DNA of 64,000 nt, taken from the NCBI RefSeq assembly GCF_014633365.1, contig NC_068339.1:14841925-14905924 (forward strand), written 5' to 3'. Under the pieces are notes generated by a model. The model was not told the DNA's origin. It did no database searches and worked only from the letters and a program-made list of their open reading frames with translations. The DNA is from Diospyros lotus. Taxonomy: Eukaryota; Streptophyta; Magnoliopsida; Ericales; Ebenaceae. Position numbers and translations under genes: made by a program. Every line of letters begins with the position of its first letter. Positions within the stretch are counted from its first letter, which is position 1. This document shows, piece by piece, positions 1 through 11,539 of the stretch.

Positions 1-1240
1 CTACTTATCGCAATAATAATTTACATTTTGTAATTTGCATTAATAATTTAAATCTTTCAATTGTTTTGAAATAATATGTACTAATTATTGTAAAATTAAT
101 AATAAATTTTAAATATACGAGTTTTTCAATGCTAATTGTTTTGCATTAAATTTGCATGAGTTTTATAAGAAATATTAATAGACAACTTAAACTATTAATT
201 AAGTCATAGAAAATTATTCATTTATTTAAAATATTATTTTTATATCTTTATTCTATGTATATTTATATAATATTAAAATATGATAGTCAAATAAAATATT
301 TTGCCAAGTGTCAATCAATGATGAATTTTTTTCCTCAAAAACTTACATTAAATCAAAGGTAGTGATTAATTAATTATTAATTACTTTAATAATTATATTA
401 TAGTTTTGAAAATGTGATGTCTTAACAAATTCATAAAAAATTGTTTAAGGTTGTCAAATGCTACGATTTTTCAATGTTACGGTTTTTCAATGCTAATTAA
501 CATTTAAGGTATCACATTTTTAAGACTATGAAAGAAATCAAAATTAATTTTTTTAAAATTTTGTTATTATTGAAAAAACTTATTCTTACTCATATTTAAG
601 AGTTTTAATTTATATTTATAATTATCATATAATTAAAATTAAATAAAAATCTTAAATATTAAAATTCATTATTTTCATTAAAAGAATCAAATTTAGCTTA
701 AGAAAATAATTAAAAATTAAATTAATAAAATTAAATATAAAATCTTAAAAATAAATTTAAAATTGCATTTAAATTAATAGAAAAATTAATTAAAAATCTA
801 ATTTAAAAAAATCTAATTTAATATTTTTTGATAATTTATTTAATTTAACTCAATTAATTTATTTTTAATTTATTCTATTATTCTTTTAAAAAATAATCAA
901 TTAATAAATGTTTTTAATATATATTAAAAAATATAAAATATAATTCTGAAATTTTAATAAATATAATTCTGAAATTTATTTATAAATAAACTTATTAAAT
1001 GTTAAAAATCTATTTATAAATATAATTCTAAAATATAATTCTGAAATTTAAATAAACTTTTTTTAATAAATATAAAATTAGTTGTTAGAAACTTATTTTT
1101 AGAATTATGAAATTTTAATATAGATTTTTAATAAATTAAAAATCTATTTTTAATTTATTCTATTATTCTTTTATATATTTGTTTTTAAAATATATAAAAT
1201 ATAATTTTGCTAATGTATATAATATATATATGTCCACATA
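1..1240. other. AT-rich intergenic sequence, no gene seen
   Basis: Very AT-rich, with long A and T runs and short repeated words such as TATAATTCTGAAATTT near 940-1060. No coding region, RNA gene or transposon terminus could be recognised. It may be internal sequence of the CACTA element whose right end is at 2057, but its left end is not visible. Confidence 0.5.
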
Positions 1241-1249
1241 TGTCAAGGA

Positions 1250-1330
1250 GTGTTTCGCAGATCAAGTGGTTCGCGCACGCGTGTGCACAGTGAGGGTTCT
1301 GGGTTCGAAACTTGGGGAGGGAGAAGGTGC
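1250..1330 (+). other. tRNA-derived (SINE-like) promoter remnant
   Basis: A tRNA-like pair of words is visible: a box A-like stretch (tcaagtggttcg) followed about 40 bases later by a box B-like stretch (gggttcgaaac). The intervening sequence does not fold into a good cloverleaf, so this is not a tRNA gene. It most resembles the head of a tRNA-derived SINE, with GC content much higher than the flanks. Confidence 0.25.
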
Positions 1331-1439
1331 TGGGATTTAATTTCCAGCATCGCCACGTGGCGCGCGCACATATGGCCACGTGGCGTGCAAGGGTTGGGCG
1401 AGGGCAGGGCTCGCGGGTCGAGCGGCCGGGCATGAGCTG

Positions 1440-2057
1440 GGTAGGGCTGGCCCGCGCATGTAATTAAAAAATTAATTTTTTTATTAATTTTTGCGGCGGT
1501 TTTGAAACTACCACTAAAATTAAAAAATTAATTTTTTTTATTAATTTTAACCACCGCAAAAATTAATTAAAAAATTAAATTTTTTATTTTAGCAGCTGTT
1601 TTGAAACCGCCGCTAAAATTAAAAAATTAATTTTTTTTATTAATTTTTGCGGTGGTTTTGAAACCGCCACTAAAATAAAAAAATTAATTTTTTTATTAAT
1701 TTTAGCGTCAGTTTTGAAACCGCCACTAAAATTAAAAAAATTAATTTTTTTTTATTAATTTTCGCGGCAATTTTGAAACTACCGCTAAAATTAAATATTT
1801 TTTTTAATTTTTAAAAAAATTAAAAAAATAGAATTTTAATTTTAGTGGCGGTTTCAAAACCGTCGCTAAATCACTTATTTAGCAGCGGTTTTTAAAACCG
1901 CCGCAAAATTTAAAATTAACGGCGGTTATTCCAACGGTTGCAAAAAATCGCCGCTAAACACTCCGCGGCGGCTGACTTAGCGGCGATTTTCAAAACCATC
2001 GCTAAAATACTTAGCAGCGATTAAAAACCGCCGCTAAATGCTGATTTTTTTGTAGTG
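1440..2057. mobile_element. Right end of a CACTA (En/Spm) element with subterminal repeats
   Basis: Ends at 2057 in tgtagtg, which on the minus strand reads CACTACAAAAAAATC, a typical CACTA terminus. Inside it lies a dense array of subterminal units in both orientations. Each combines a GC-rich core (gcggcggttttgaaaccgcc and variants) with a palindromic AT arm (aattaaaaaattaattttttttattaatt). Such arrays bind the transposase in known CACTA families. No matching left terminus was found, so the element is either truncated or extends beyond the window. Confidence 0.7.
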
Positions 2058-4001
2058 TAGGAAACTTTTACACAACATCGAGGTTTTTCCCTTAGTTCAC
2101 CCTGAAAACTATTACAACAAATACACCTAGATTACTTGTGCTCTAAGAGGCCACTCACAATCCACAAATGAAATGGCCACAATGTAATCCTAAGTCCAAC
2201 AATCTTGGACAAATATGGATATAAGTACAATGAAAATATACAAGGCAAAGGAACAAATATAATAATAAAATTTTTACCGTACTTGGAAAGAATATCTCCT
2301 TTACCTTGGGCTCCAAAGATTTTACTTTAAGCTTGAGCCTTGGATTGTTTGAAATGGATGCTTGAGAGCTTGGATGTACTTTAAAGATGTAGGATTTGAT
2401 AAAGCATTAGTCTTCTCCAAAAATCCCTTATTGATATTTATAATGGAGCTCTCAAATGACCTACAACGACTAGAAAAATCCAACAGTTGGAGTCTAACAG
2501 TCAACTGTGTTCTAACCGATAATCGACTCCACGACACCTATAGTTGACTCTCGACATCGACAGTCAACTCTCATTGGCCTACAATCGACTCCTAGTTGAC
2601 TGGCCAAAACTTGCTCTCAGCTAGGGGTGTTCAAAAAAATCTGTGCACTACGGAAACCGACCAGACCAAACCGAACAAGACCGAATCGGTCGTTTTTTTT
2701 TTTTTTTTTTGTGGTCCAAAACGGTTTGGAGATTGTACAAACCCTGTGGTTCGCAATTTGTACAGTTGGAGGTTTGGTTTTAGACCGAACCAGCCAAGAG
2801 AACACAAAAAAAATAAAAAAATAAAAGTGCATTGTCTAAAAAAGGTCGATTGCGTAAATTATAAGTCCATGGTCTATGATTCTTATTTGATCAAATAAAT
2901 TTTGCACCCACTGTCAGCTACCCTTCTCTTTGATCTAGGCCAACAGTAATGTGTTGTAAATTCACAATGTCAAGCTATTAACAGAATTTTTAGTACTTCA
3001 GCTCATAATAATTGCTTTGATACAAGAGGAATTTTCAAATTAAGCATTTACTGTACCCTTTATGCTTAAAAAAAAAAAAAAGCAAGGGTTACTCAATAAT
3101 ATTCTCCAACAACATACATTTCCCACCAAAAAATTGCAATGGGTAATATGACTAACACAAGTCAATGTTAATTCCAAATAATTCATTTCTAAGAATTATT
3201 TTGTTTATTTTCAAAGTGTGGTAAACCGCACCAAATCAGACCACGGTCTGGTTTGGTTGAAAAATCACACTAGCAGTTTGGCGTGCTGAAAATGGTTCAA
3301 ACCGACCAAATCGCACCGCTTACACCCCTACTCTCTGCTATCTCGACTTTGCATAACACATAGTCAACTGTCCCTCGCTGTGAGTCGACTCTCAATCCAA
3401 ATTTTCAGAAAAATAAAGATTTTCTTGATAATAGAATACATAGCATGAATTCATTACAAAATATTTACATTTTTTTAGTTTAAGTAAATGTCACATAAAT
3501 ATAAATAAGAAAGTACCCCTCATTTGGATTCAATAAAATTTTGGTTTTAGTACAAATTTGAGATTTGGCTATTTTACCACTTCCAAAATATATACTTTTT
3601 ATTTCTTGAAAAATTCATTAAAACGCATTTTAACAACAATGGATATTAGTTATCAAAATATCGAGAGATAGTTTTCCAAAATGGAAATATTTTCTTGTGT
3701 GCCTCTTTATAATGCTCTAATCTTTCACTTAGAACAACTAGCATGTCTTGGTTCATTTTGATACACAACATATTATTATACTTAAAATATGTTATTCACC
3801 ATAAGATATATAAAAAATTCATTAGGGGATTTAAATATACCAAAAATAGTTTTATCAAAATTATATTTTGTTAAATATCAAAATATACAATAAATTGATT
3901 AAAGCAACTTAGCTCAACACTCCTTGTATTCTAATTTAACCCTAGCTTGAGTGGCTCTTTGTTTTTCTTCGTCTGTTTGTTCTTTTCTTTGAATTTGGTT
4001 T
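2058..4001. other. Intergenic sequence between two CACTA elements, with GTCAACT/TCGACT repeats
   Basis: No gene is supported; short open frames here have no recognisable domains. Before and after the hAT insertion (about 2490-2610 and 3340-3400) the sequence repeats short words such as gtcaact and tcgact at irregular spacing. This shows that the hAT element split one pre-existing repetitive stretch, probably an older retroelement. Poly-T and poly-A tracts lie near 2693 and 3068. Confidence 0.45.
2622..3330. mobile_element. Non-autonomous hAT element, 709 bp
   Basis: The left terminus reads taggggtgttcaaa; the right terminus on the minus strand reads taggggtgtaagcgg. The first nine bases are inverted repeats. 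The flanking octamers ctctcagc (2614-2621) and ctctctgc (3331-3338) match at 7 of 8 positions, as expected of the 8-bp target duplication of hAT elements. The subterminal regions are rich in aaccgacca / tggtttggt words in opposite orientation. No transposase is encoded. Confidence 0.75.
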
Positions 4002-4390
4002 CACTACAAGAGTTTTAACTTTTTCCGGCGGTGAAAAAATCGCTGAAAAAAGTTGAAAAATCGCCGATAAAAGTTTTATCGGTGGTAATTGTAACCGTCG
4101 GAAATACCGCTGTCGAAAAAGGTTCCTAGCGATTTTCAACTGCCGAAAAAAATTAATTACCAGTGGTTTTGATAAACTGCCGGTAAAAATAATCATTCCT
4201 GGCAATTTTTAAGAACGGTCGGCAAAATATACCTTTGTCGGCGGTTTTAAAACCGCCGACAAAGGGAGATTTATTTTACCAACGATTTTAAAACCGTCGG
4301 CAAAGGTATAATTTTGCCAGCAATTTTAAAACCGCCAGTAAAGGTTAATCGCCGGCAAAAGCTAAAAATCGCCGATAATTTTTAAAAAAA
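4002..4390. repeat. Left subterminal repeat array of the CACTA element
   Basis: Repeated short units around aaaaccgccgg / ccggcggtttt occur in both orientations, with words such as aaaatcgccg interspersed. They mirror the array at 11540-11769. In characterised CACTA elements such arrays are the binding sites of the TnpA-type protein; that role is inferred here. Confidence 0.7.
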
Positions 4391-4878
4391 ATATTTAAAA
4401 AACTACACATACGAAAACCCACGACAACAAATAACTTGTATATATTCCACACAATAAAAAATCATCAACAATTTTAAAAGATTCACCCACACACAATAAG
4501 TATAACAGTTGTATACAATAGATCTATTTAAGTATAACATCATTTAGAAAGATCAATTTTGTCTCGTCTCATTACACAATATCATACAAAAGCACATACA
4601 AAGCAACTCTAAACTAAATCATATCCTAGTGGCCTCAAATAACCCTTGATTACGCCACCATGCCATTCTCCAACCAAAATTGCATATCATATTTTGTCGA
4701 TCTGCATTGGAAAACAATAGATCTATTTAAGTGTATACGTTAACTATGAAATTGCATAAAACATGTCAAAAATTACATAACAACGGTATACAATAAATCT
4801 ATTTAAGTACAAATTTGTATGTACGTTAACTATAAAATTGCATATCATATTAAATGCATATAAGACAAAAACACTTAC

Positions 4879-5121
4879 ATCAGAGACCCTCCACAGTATC
4901 ATAGTTTTACTATTATTAGCATCTCTCAAGACACGTATTCCAGAAAATTGTCGAGGCAATGGATATAAAGGTTTCAGCACTTTCTGAATACTAATTTCAA
5001 CAAACTCATTACCTAGCTCTACTCCCCCTAGAGACTTGGTCAGATCAATGGACGCAATGATTGCCTCAACAACAATGTGGCGAGATATTCGTCCATTCAT
5101 CAAGTGAACAAATTCACCAAT
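4879..5121 (-). pseudogene. Spliceable 81-codon internal exon of unknown origin inside the CACTA element
   Basis: On the minus strand an open stretch of exactly 81 codons is bounded by a canonical acceptor (..tatgccag before 5121) and a canonical donor (gtaagtg after 4879), both in phase 0. The encoded residues start IGEFVHLMNG and end KTMILWRVSD. The composition is that of a normal soluble protein, with no internal stop. I do not recognise the family, and it does not resemble the known CACTA-encoded proteins I can recall. It lies about 1.7 kb downstream of the transposase gene on the same strand. Either it is a late exon of an element-encoded protein or it was captured from a host gene; I favour capture at low certainty. 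Confidence 0.4.
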
Positions 5122-5133
5122 CTGGCATATCAT

Positions 5134-6845
5134 ACAAAATAATAAGAATTACTTTTTTTCCTGTACGGAGGAAAAGTGCTTCCACATCTAAGACACGTGT
5201 TTAGTTATGGGAATAATACATCGTTTGAATCTCATAATAAAATAAAATAAAATAAAAACAGACGATGAAGGCATGGGCTCAACTTTAGCAGTGCAAATGA
5301 AATGTTTTCTATGATTAGCCAATCTGCTTTACATGAGAGATATTGACTTAAAAATATATAGAATCCTGAACACATTGGATGATTTAATTGTTATCTTATC
5401 GATTTTTTTTTTAGGTATTTGAGTTACAAAGTCAAAGCAAGTCTGATGGCTTAGTTTTGATCTTTAGAATCTATTGTGGATGGACAATACTTTTTTTTAT
5501 AAAAAAAAAAATTAATTTTAAGATCAAGTAAAATCTAGGGGTTAGATAAGTAATTAAATTACTCTATTAGTCTTATAAAAAATTACCACTTAATAAATTA
5601 ATATTTAAAATTATGTTAACGTGGGTGTGCCATCTTGTATATATATAAGTGTACATATTAAGCTGGAAGCTTTCAGATTATGATAGGGTTTGGGAATTTA
5701 TGTAAGAAGCTGATGGCTAATGAGTCAAACAATAAGGTCCCAAAAGTTATCTAACTTCCCGTAATAATACCTAATTAAAACATATTTGTCAACTTATCTT
5801 ATCTAACTTGCCATAATGAATACCTAATTAAAAAATATAATTAAAACATATTTGCCAACTTATCTTCTTCTTCTAGCTCTTTCTCCTAATTAATTACTTA
5901 GCTGATGCCAACTAATGAAAACAAGAAACACAGCAATAGAACACAACCAACAACCAGTAATTAATGTCGCTCCTTTTCCTTCCCTATCTTTCAAAACGGC
6001 GTTGCTTTGGCTTGAACTTAGAAATATCTGGATTTGGTGGGTTGTTTCAAATTGATTTATTAGAGAAATAGTGCAATATTATAAATTAAAACTAAATCAA
6101 GCACAAGGAAGACTAAGAAAAGGATAAAAGAATCAATTTAGGCGATAGGGTTTGTATGTGTTTATGCAACAGGCAAAGAAAAAATAAATCTATTTTTGAA
6201 AATTTTCAACTACCGGCCAGAAGGGTAGCAAATTCACAGATTTTCAATGGCTTATCGATCGGTTGTGTTGAACGGGGAGTAGGAGGAGAATGGAGGGCGG
6301 TGAGCCACGTGTCAGGACACCAACGCCACAACATCAACAAATTGAAATTGAAATGAAAAGGGGAAGGAATCTTGAATGGAAATGGCCTTAGATCATGATG
6401 ATTGGCTTTCATTTCGTTAATAATTTGGCCTTAGATCATGATGATAGGGTTTGGGAAAAAAAGCATACTCGTCAAGACATGTCCAACATAGACAAATAAC
6501 ATAAATTGCTAGATGATTTTGAATTTTTAACTTGCATTCAAATAACATAAATTGCTAGATGTATGTGCATAAAGTAATTTGTGCATAAATTGCTAGATTC
6601 AAATAACATTTTGAAGTATATTAACTATTTGGTAGCAAATTATCTCTAAATGATGACCACATTCTGGTGTCGATAATCCAGCACATTCAGCTTCAAGTGA
6701 TGGTGTGCTTGCACGTGTGACAGAAGCACTAGCATGTGAGAATGGTTATATTTTAAAATAGTTTAATTAACATATATAGTAAACATGTAATTTTAAATCA
6801 CGAAATACACTAATGGAACAATATACCTGTCTCGGTTGTGGTGTA
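5134..6845. other. CACTA internal non-coding sequence
   Basis: AT-rich, with duplicated short phrases (for example ataacataaattgctaga around 6500-6600 and cttagatcatgatgat around 6390-6445). No coding exon could be supported. The open frames near 6156-6412 on both strands lack any recognisable domain. Confidence 0.4.
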
Positions 6846-8419
6846 TTATCTGGAGCCGATTGTATGTCCCATTGCCTCAAGTATTGCACGAACTTGCATT
6901 TGAACTTGACTTTGGATTTGAACTTGAAATTTTTCTTCTAGCTCGGCAGTAATTTGAGCACGCATTTGGTCATACTGCTCTTGGGGCACCTGATACTGTT
7001 GTTTTTGTCTAACCTTAGTTGGGCGTGTTCCAAGTCCTCCCATCCTTACCCTGCCATGCCCATCTTTGCCTAGTATTTGAGTGAAGACATCCTCTAGCGA
7101 ATCTGGGGTTTGTTCATCATTAGATATTTGTGACAACCTTTCATCCATTTGTTTCTCAAGAAACATTTCACAAGTTAGTTACATAAGTTGACAAGTAAAA
7201 GAAACAAAATATATCTACAACTTTCAAATTTTAGAAATACATACGATTATATATGAAGATGTAGAGTCTACTATCTCTCCGTTTTTTTTTTTTTTTTGTG
7301 TGTCTTTTTAAAAAGCTTGATTCTATCTGGCTCATCTCCACTTTCAATAGTCATCTAAAAACATATATAAGATATGAAATATATTAAATGTTTAAAGTTT
7401 AGGCATTACTAATTAAATTATCAATAAATATATATAACTAATATACATTCTATTCTTACCTGGTGTCTAACTTGAGGATGTGATCGCCTATCGCTGGTGT
7501 GACCCATCTTTTGCTTATCTTGATTGACACAATTTGTCGCACTACGTTCTTACTTGTAATATGATATTAGAATTAGGTATAGAGAATCCATCTGATATAT
7601 CTACCATACATAAATCATACATACATGTGCTTGCTCACATCCCCAATACTCCACAAGAACCTTCCACTGTTCCAGGTCCAACCCAGGTGGTATTTTTGAC
7701 AGACAAGCCGCATCTGTCTCATAGCAATCATAATGCCTCTTCAAGGTGGCTTTGTACTCTCTCCACTTTTTGGAAGCATGTTGCAAGCAAATTGATCTCC
7801 ATGTTGTGGGTACATCAGTGTTATCCTACAATGATATCCTTATTAGAGTATAAAAGTTTAGAGTCAAATAGCTAAGAATCAGAGACGTTATTTACTCACC
7901 AAGATCTCTTACCAAATGTGCTCCTTATATGGTTCCATCCCCGGTGATCTCCAATCAGTAAATGTAAGGGGAGCAATACTCCTTACCATCACACCTAGTT
8001 GGGTTTCCAACTTAGTTGCCATCTCCCCAACTAGTTGTCCTTCAACATCAAATTCAATATGAATCTTTTCCTTTCCCCACTTTGAAATTTGTCTTGATAT
8101 TCCTCTTTCTTTCTTGGCAGTAGATGACATGGAGCTTGTACCTGCTAAAACATAATAACACAATAAATTCACATTGAATTAAGAAAGAATAGTAATTTAT
8201 TATTGTTCATATAAATTTTTGGTATTTACCTTACTGACTATGTGAGTCTTGGGGGTTGGATTGTGAGTGGATCAAGTCCTCTTCAGGATGTTGGGGATGT
8301 GACGAGACTAGGTTTGGGATTGGATGATGGGATGGAACTGATTGTGAATCATTGTGGTGTGAATCTGTACTACGTGACATGGATCCAATTGGCCAACGAG
8401 TCTGCCTCTTAGGTGCCAT
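6846..8419 (-). pseudogene. Plant transposase, Ptta/En/Spm type (Transposase_24-like), decayed multi-exon gene
   Basis: Minus-strand segments follow the order expected of the TnpA-like CACTA protein. First comes a Ser/His/Pro/Gln-rich N-terminus starting at 8419. Next, near 8150-7909, is a block with KIHIEFDVEGQLVGE and PLTFTDWR. Around 7850-7600 are TTWRSICLQHASKKWREYK and IPPGLDLEQWKVLVEYW. A short exon near 7550-7461 contains HTSDRRSHPQVRH and ends at a gtaaga donor. A segment near 7356-7270 has the word GDEPDRIKLFKKTH. The C-terminal part (7166-6846) has DVFTQILGKDGHGRVRMGG and a Gln/Glu-rich coiled-coil-like tail. The family binds subterminal repeats and acts with the TNP2 catalytic transposase, which is absent here. 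A run of 15 T at about 7283-7297 (poly-A in the coding sense) probably breaks the frame, and exon edges are approximate. No whole open frame remains, so I call it a decayed gene. Confidence 0.7.
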
Positions 8420-10465
8420 CAGTGTAATTGCCTATTATTGATTTGAATGTAAAAAATAATCTATTAACATATGAGAAACAACTTGAATTAAGAATAAGGA
8501 TTCAATTAAAACAATTTGAATAATTTATATATAATTTTTTATTATTATTTATTAGAAATATTAATTTTTGGCTTGCGCTTTAAAGTTTGCTAAAACACCG
8601 TATAACAGGGTACCAAATTCTAATTTCACTAGACTAAGATCAATTACGTAAACTTAGTTTGTCAATTATCTCTATTGATCTAAGACTAGCTATATATGAA
8701 GACTAATCATTTGTCAAAAAATATTAGGATCATAGCATAGCTATTTTGTGTTTCTTCTAAATATTGATGGGTTCTTGTCTAAAGAAAACCCCACAAAAAA
8801 AAAAAAAAAAATACTTGGGTTTTAGTGAGACACTATAATAAAATCAAATAATATACACAATGTAAAGGAGAATAATGATTAGGGGACTTAACATTTCAAA
8901 TGATTATAAGAATTTAATACCTTTTCTCTTCTGTTTGTGCAACAACATTTGTCCAGTTTCAAATTCTTTAAAGGGGGTTTTCGTCTTAGCTGCTATTTCA
9001 CATAGTACATGGCATTTTGGAACTCCTACATGGAAGTGATTGAAGAAATAGAACGTGTGTGCTATTTTGTAAATGAAAACTCAGTATACTCAGGTGAAGT
9101 ATTTAGCATATTAGGTTCAGAAATTGCTTTTAAAAATTCAACATTGATAAATTAAAGCCTAAAACAGAAATATTAAACCACGTGTTAATTAATTAATCAT
9201 GAAAATTAAGTTAATTAAAGACGTAGTAGTAAGATCATAATACCACGTCACGATTAGGTTGGAATTGGATGTAATATTACATATTACCCTTAATTAATTA
9301 GCAAGCAGGCAAGATAAGGATGCGTCACTTTTATACTAATGCCATTAGGGAGGTGTATCGCCAAATTCAAATCAGAGGGGGGGGGGGGGGGGGGGGGCGT
9401 CTCCAAATTGGATCCACATCAATTCCAAGACTTACAATTTCGTTTTCCATGGAAACAGGAAAAGGGCTTCCCAACTTTCTCTTGAACCCATCATAATCCG
9501 CAGCTTTTATTAGTTCTTATTTCTACACATGGAGATGGGGTACTCCCAAATGTTATCATCACTGTTTGGGAGGGGGTGTCCTATTTCGACATTAATTTGT
9601 ACGATGATCCACCAAACTTGCCTTGATGGAGCTATTGTAGAGAATCCCAGTCACATCTCTATCTCTTGGAACTGCAAAATACACCATCTATTGAGATAGC
9701 CTCAAATTGCAATTGTAGATAAGAGTTGGATTAGATGACGTTAGGTTGAAAAGAGCGTTTGATATTTTCATTTTGGTGATTTCCTTCTCACGTGCATGCA
9801 TTCCGTGGAAGGCCATATAACATATAATAATATACTAAAAGTCTAATAATAAGAACAAGGGATCAGAGAGCAGCCCACAATCTGCCTGCCTTGATGGCTG
9901 ATGGCTGATGGCTTCATGGATCAGCTGGCAGAGGTTGGAATGGAAGTTTCGATTTTGGTAAGGAGTATTGACCCTCGATCCTCCTACCACAGAGATTACA
10001 AACTAAAGTCGCATGTTGTTTCGTAAGATTTAATACTAAGACCAAATGCGAGTCAATCAAATTGTTTTCAAATTGTTTTGGCTTTGACAATTTTATCCAT
10101 CCTTAATGAGAACAAGCAATCTAGCTAGCTAGTCAACGACATTGCAAATGGAAATCCAAGAGGCCGCATATTATAAGATTGGATTATATAAAACACATAA
10201 CAAGAACAATTAAAGACAAATAAAAAATAAAACAAACATTTGTATATTGCAATAGAAAAAAAAACAAATAAAAGGAACACGAGAAACATCAATTATTGGC
10301 AATTGTCAGCTAGAACACAGTTGCTCATCAAACCCATTAGCATTATATAATAATCCTCTAGTAACAAAAACACACTTCTGATAAAAAAATGTCCTAGCAA
10401 GAAATCGATCTATATATATGATCTACTTCCAAAATTGTGAAAAAAAAAAACCTACAACAGACAAA
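8420..10465. other. CACTA 5' region, no exon supported
   Basis: AT-rich sequence upstream of the transposase coding start (minus strand), probably promoter, leader and intron of the element. It includes a 21-nt guanine run at 9377-9397 and an A-tract near 8797. I see no coding exon. Confidence 0.4.
9377..9397 (+). repeat. Poly-G run, 21 nt
   Basis: Uninterrupted run of 21 G. It is one of four long G/C homopolymers in the window (also 21900, 25503 and 39806). Confidence 0.9.
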
Positions 10466-10496
10466 TCAAAGCAGAAGCTTCAAGGCTAACCTTTTT

Positions 10497-10640
10497 TGAG
10501 GGTGAAGGCGAGAACGAGCGAGGGCGAGAGAGACAGAGACTAAGAGGACGAGAGCGAGAGCGAGGGCGAGAGAGACAGAGACTAAGAGGGCGAGAGAGAC
10601 AGAGACTAAGAGGGTGAGAGCGAGGGCGAGGGAGGCAGCG
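10497..10640. repeat. Purine-rich minisatellite
   Basis: Three or more degenerate tandem copies of a unit like gagggcgagagagacagaga followed by ctaaga. The apparent open frame across it on the minus strand (Leu/Ser/Val/Ala-rich) is a by-product of the repeat. In the element's transcription sense this is pyrimidine-rich leader-like DNA, ending near a ctagggttt telo-box-like word at 10698-10706. Confidence 0.7.
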
Positions 10641-10710
10641 ACGAGAGCTAAAGCGAGCGAGAGAGACACAACGAGCAGACCTGAGCGAGAAAGGGTTCTA
10701 GGGTTTGCAG

Positions 10711-11447
10711 TAGAGATGTCAAAAGGGCCGGCCCGGCCCGAGTCGGCCCACGGGCTTTTTAAACAGGCCGGGCCCGGGCCCTTTTTCCATGGATAGGGCC
10801 CGGCCCACGGCCCCCCTACAAAGGGGCCGGGCCGGGCCCGATGGGTCCGGCCCTTTTTTTTCTTTTTTTTAAATAATTTTTTAAAAATAATACATATAAT
10901 ATATACATATATAAATATCAAAATAATACATATATAAAAATTAGTTTTTTTCTTTTTAAAATATTTTCTATCTTAATTCTTAAGTTTTAAATATTATCTC
11001 ATCATTTTATATTTCAAAATTCTATATGCCTTATAAATTTTCTTGTGAATTGATATGAAAAATAATGTACATATAAAAATGAGAATGTTTATTTATAATT
11101 TAAATATATAAAAAATTTAACTTAAAAATTTTAAATAAATTTATGGTTATTATTTATATATATTGCGAAATTAAATTTTTTAGTATCTAATATCAATAAT
11201 TACTAAAGAATAACAAAATTAAAAAAAAAATGAGTAAGGGCCTTACTGGCGAGTAAGGGCCTCATGGGCCCGGCCCATAAGGGCCCAACGGGCCACGGGC
11301 TGGGCCGTGGGCCCAATTTCTTTGGCCCAGCCCGGCCCCCCAATGGGGGCCCGGCCCATTTGAACAATAACGGGCCGAGCTAAAGCCCGGCTTGTCTCGG
11401 GCTGGGCCAGGCGGACCGCGGGCCGCCCAACCCTTTTGACACCTTTA
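10711..11447. mobile_element. Nested hAT element, 737 bp, with GC-rich GGCCCGGCCC ends
   Basis: Left end tagagatgtcaaaaggg; right end on the minus strand taaaggtgtcaaaaggg (15 of 17 matching). It is flanked by gtttgcag (10703-10710) and gtttgcat (11448-11455), a 7-of-8 match to an 8-bp target duplication, hence hAT type. About 150-200 bp at each end is extremely GC-rich, made of ggcccggccc-type words; the middle is AT-rich and non-coding. It interrupts the CACTA element and so is younger than it. Confidence 0.78.
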
Positions 11448-11539
11448 GTTTGCATGGGGCGATTTTGGAAGAAAAGGAGATGGAGAGGAAGATTTGGACG
11501 GGGGCATGAGAAAGGGGGGGAATTTCGTGGGGTTATATT

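Noticed and set aside
1250..1330. tRNA gene
   Set aside because: Box A and B-like words are present but no acceptor or anticodon stem pairing could be drawn.
1460..2040. CRISPR-like array because of regularly repeated units
   Set aside because: Units are in both orientations with no unique spacers, the genome is a plant's, and the block ends in a CACTA terminus.
10466..10921. Minus-strand open frame of 151 codons
   Set aside because: It crosses a purine-rich minisatellite and the end of a hAT element; the translated Leu/Ser/Ala/Val repeats are a product of the repeat.
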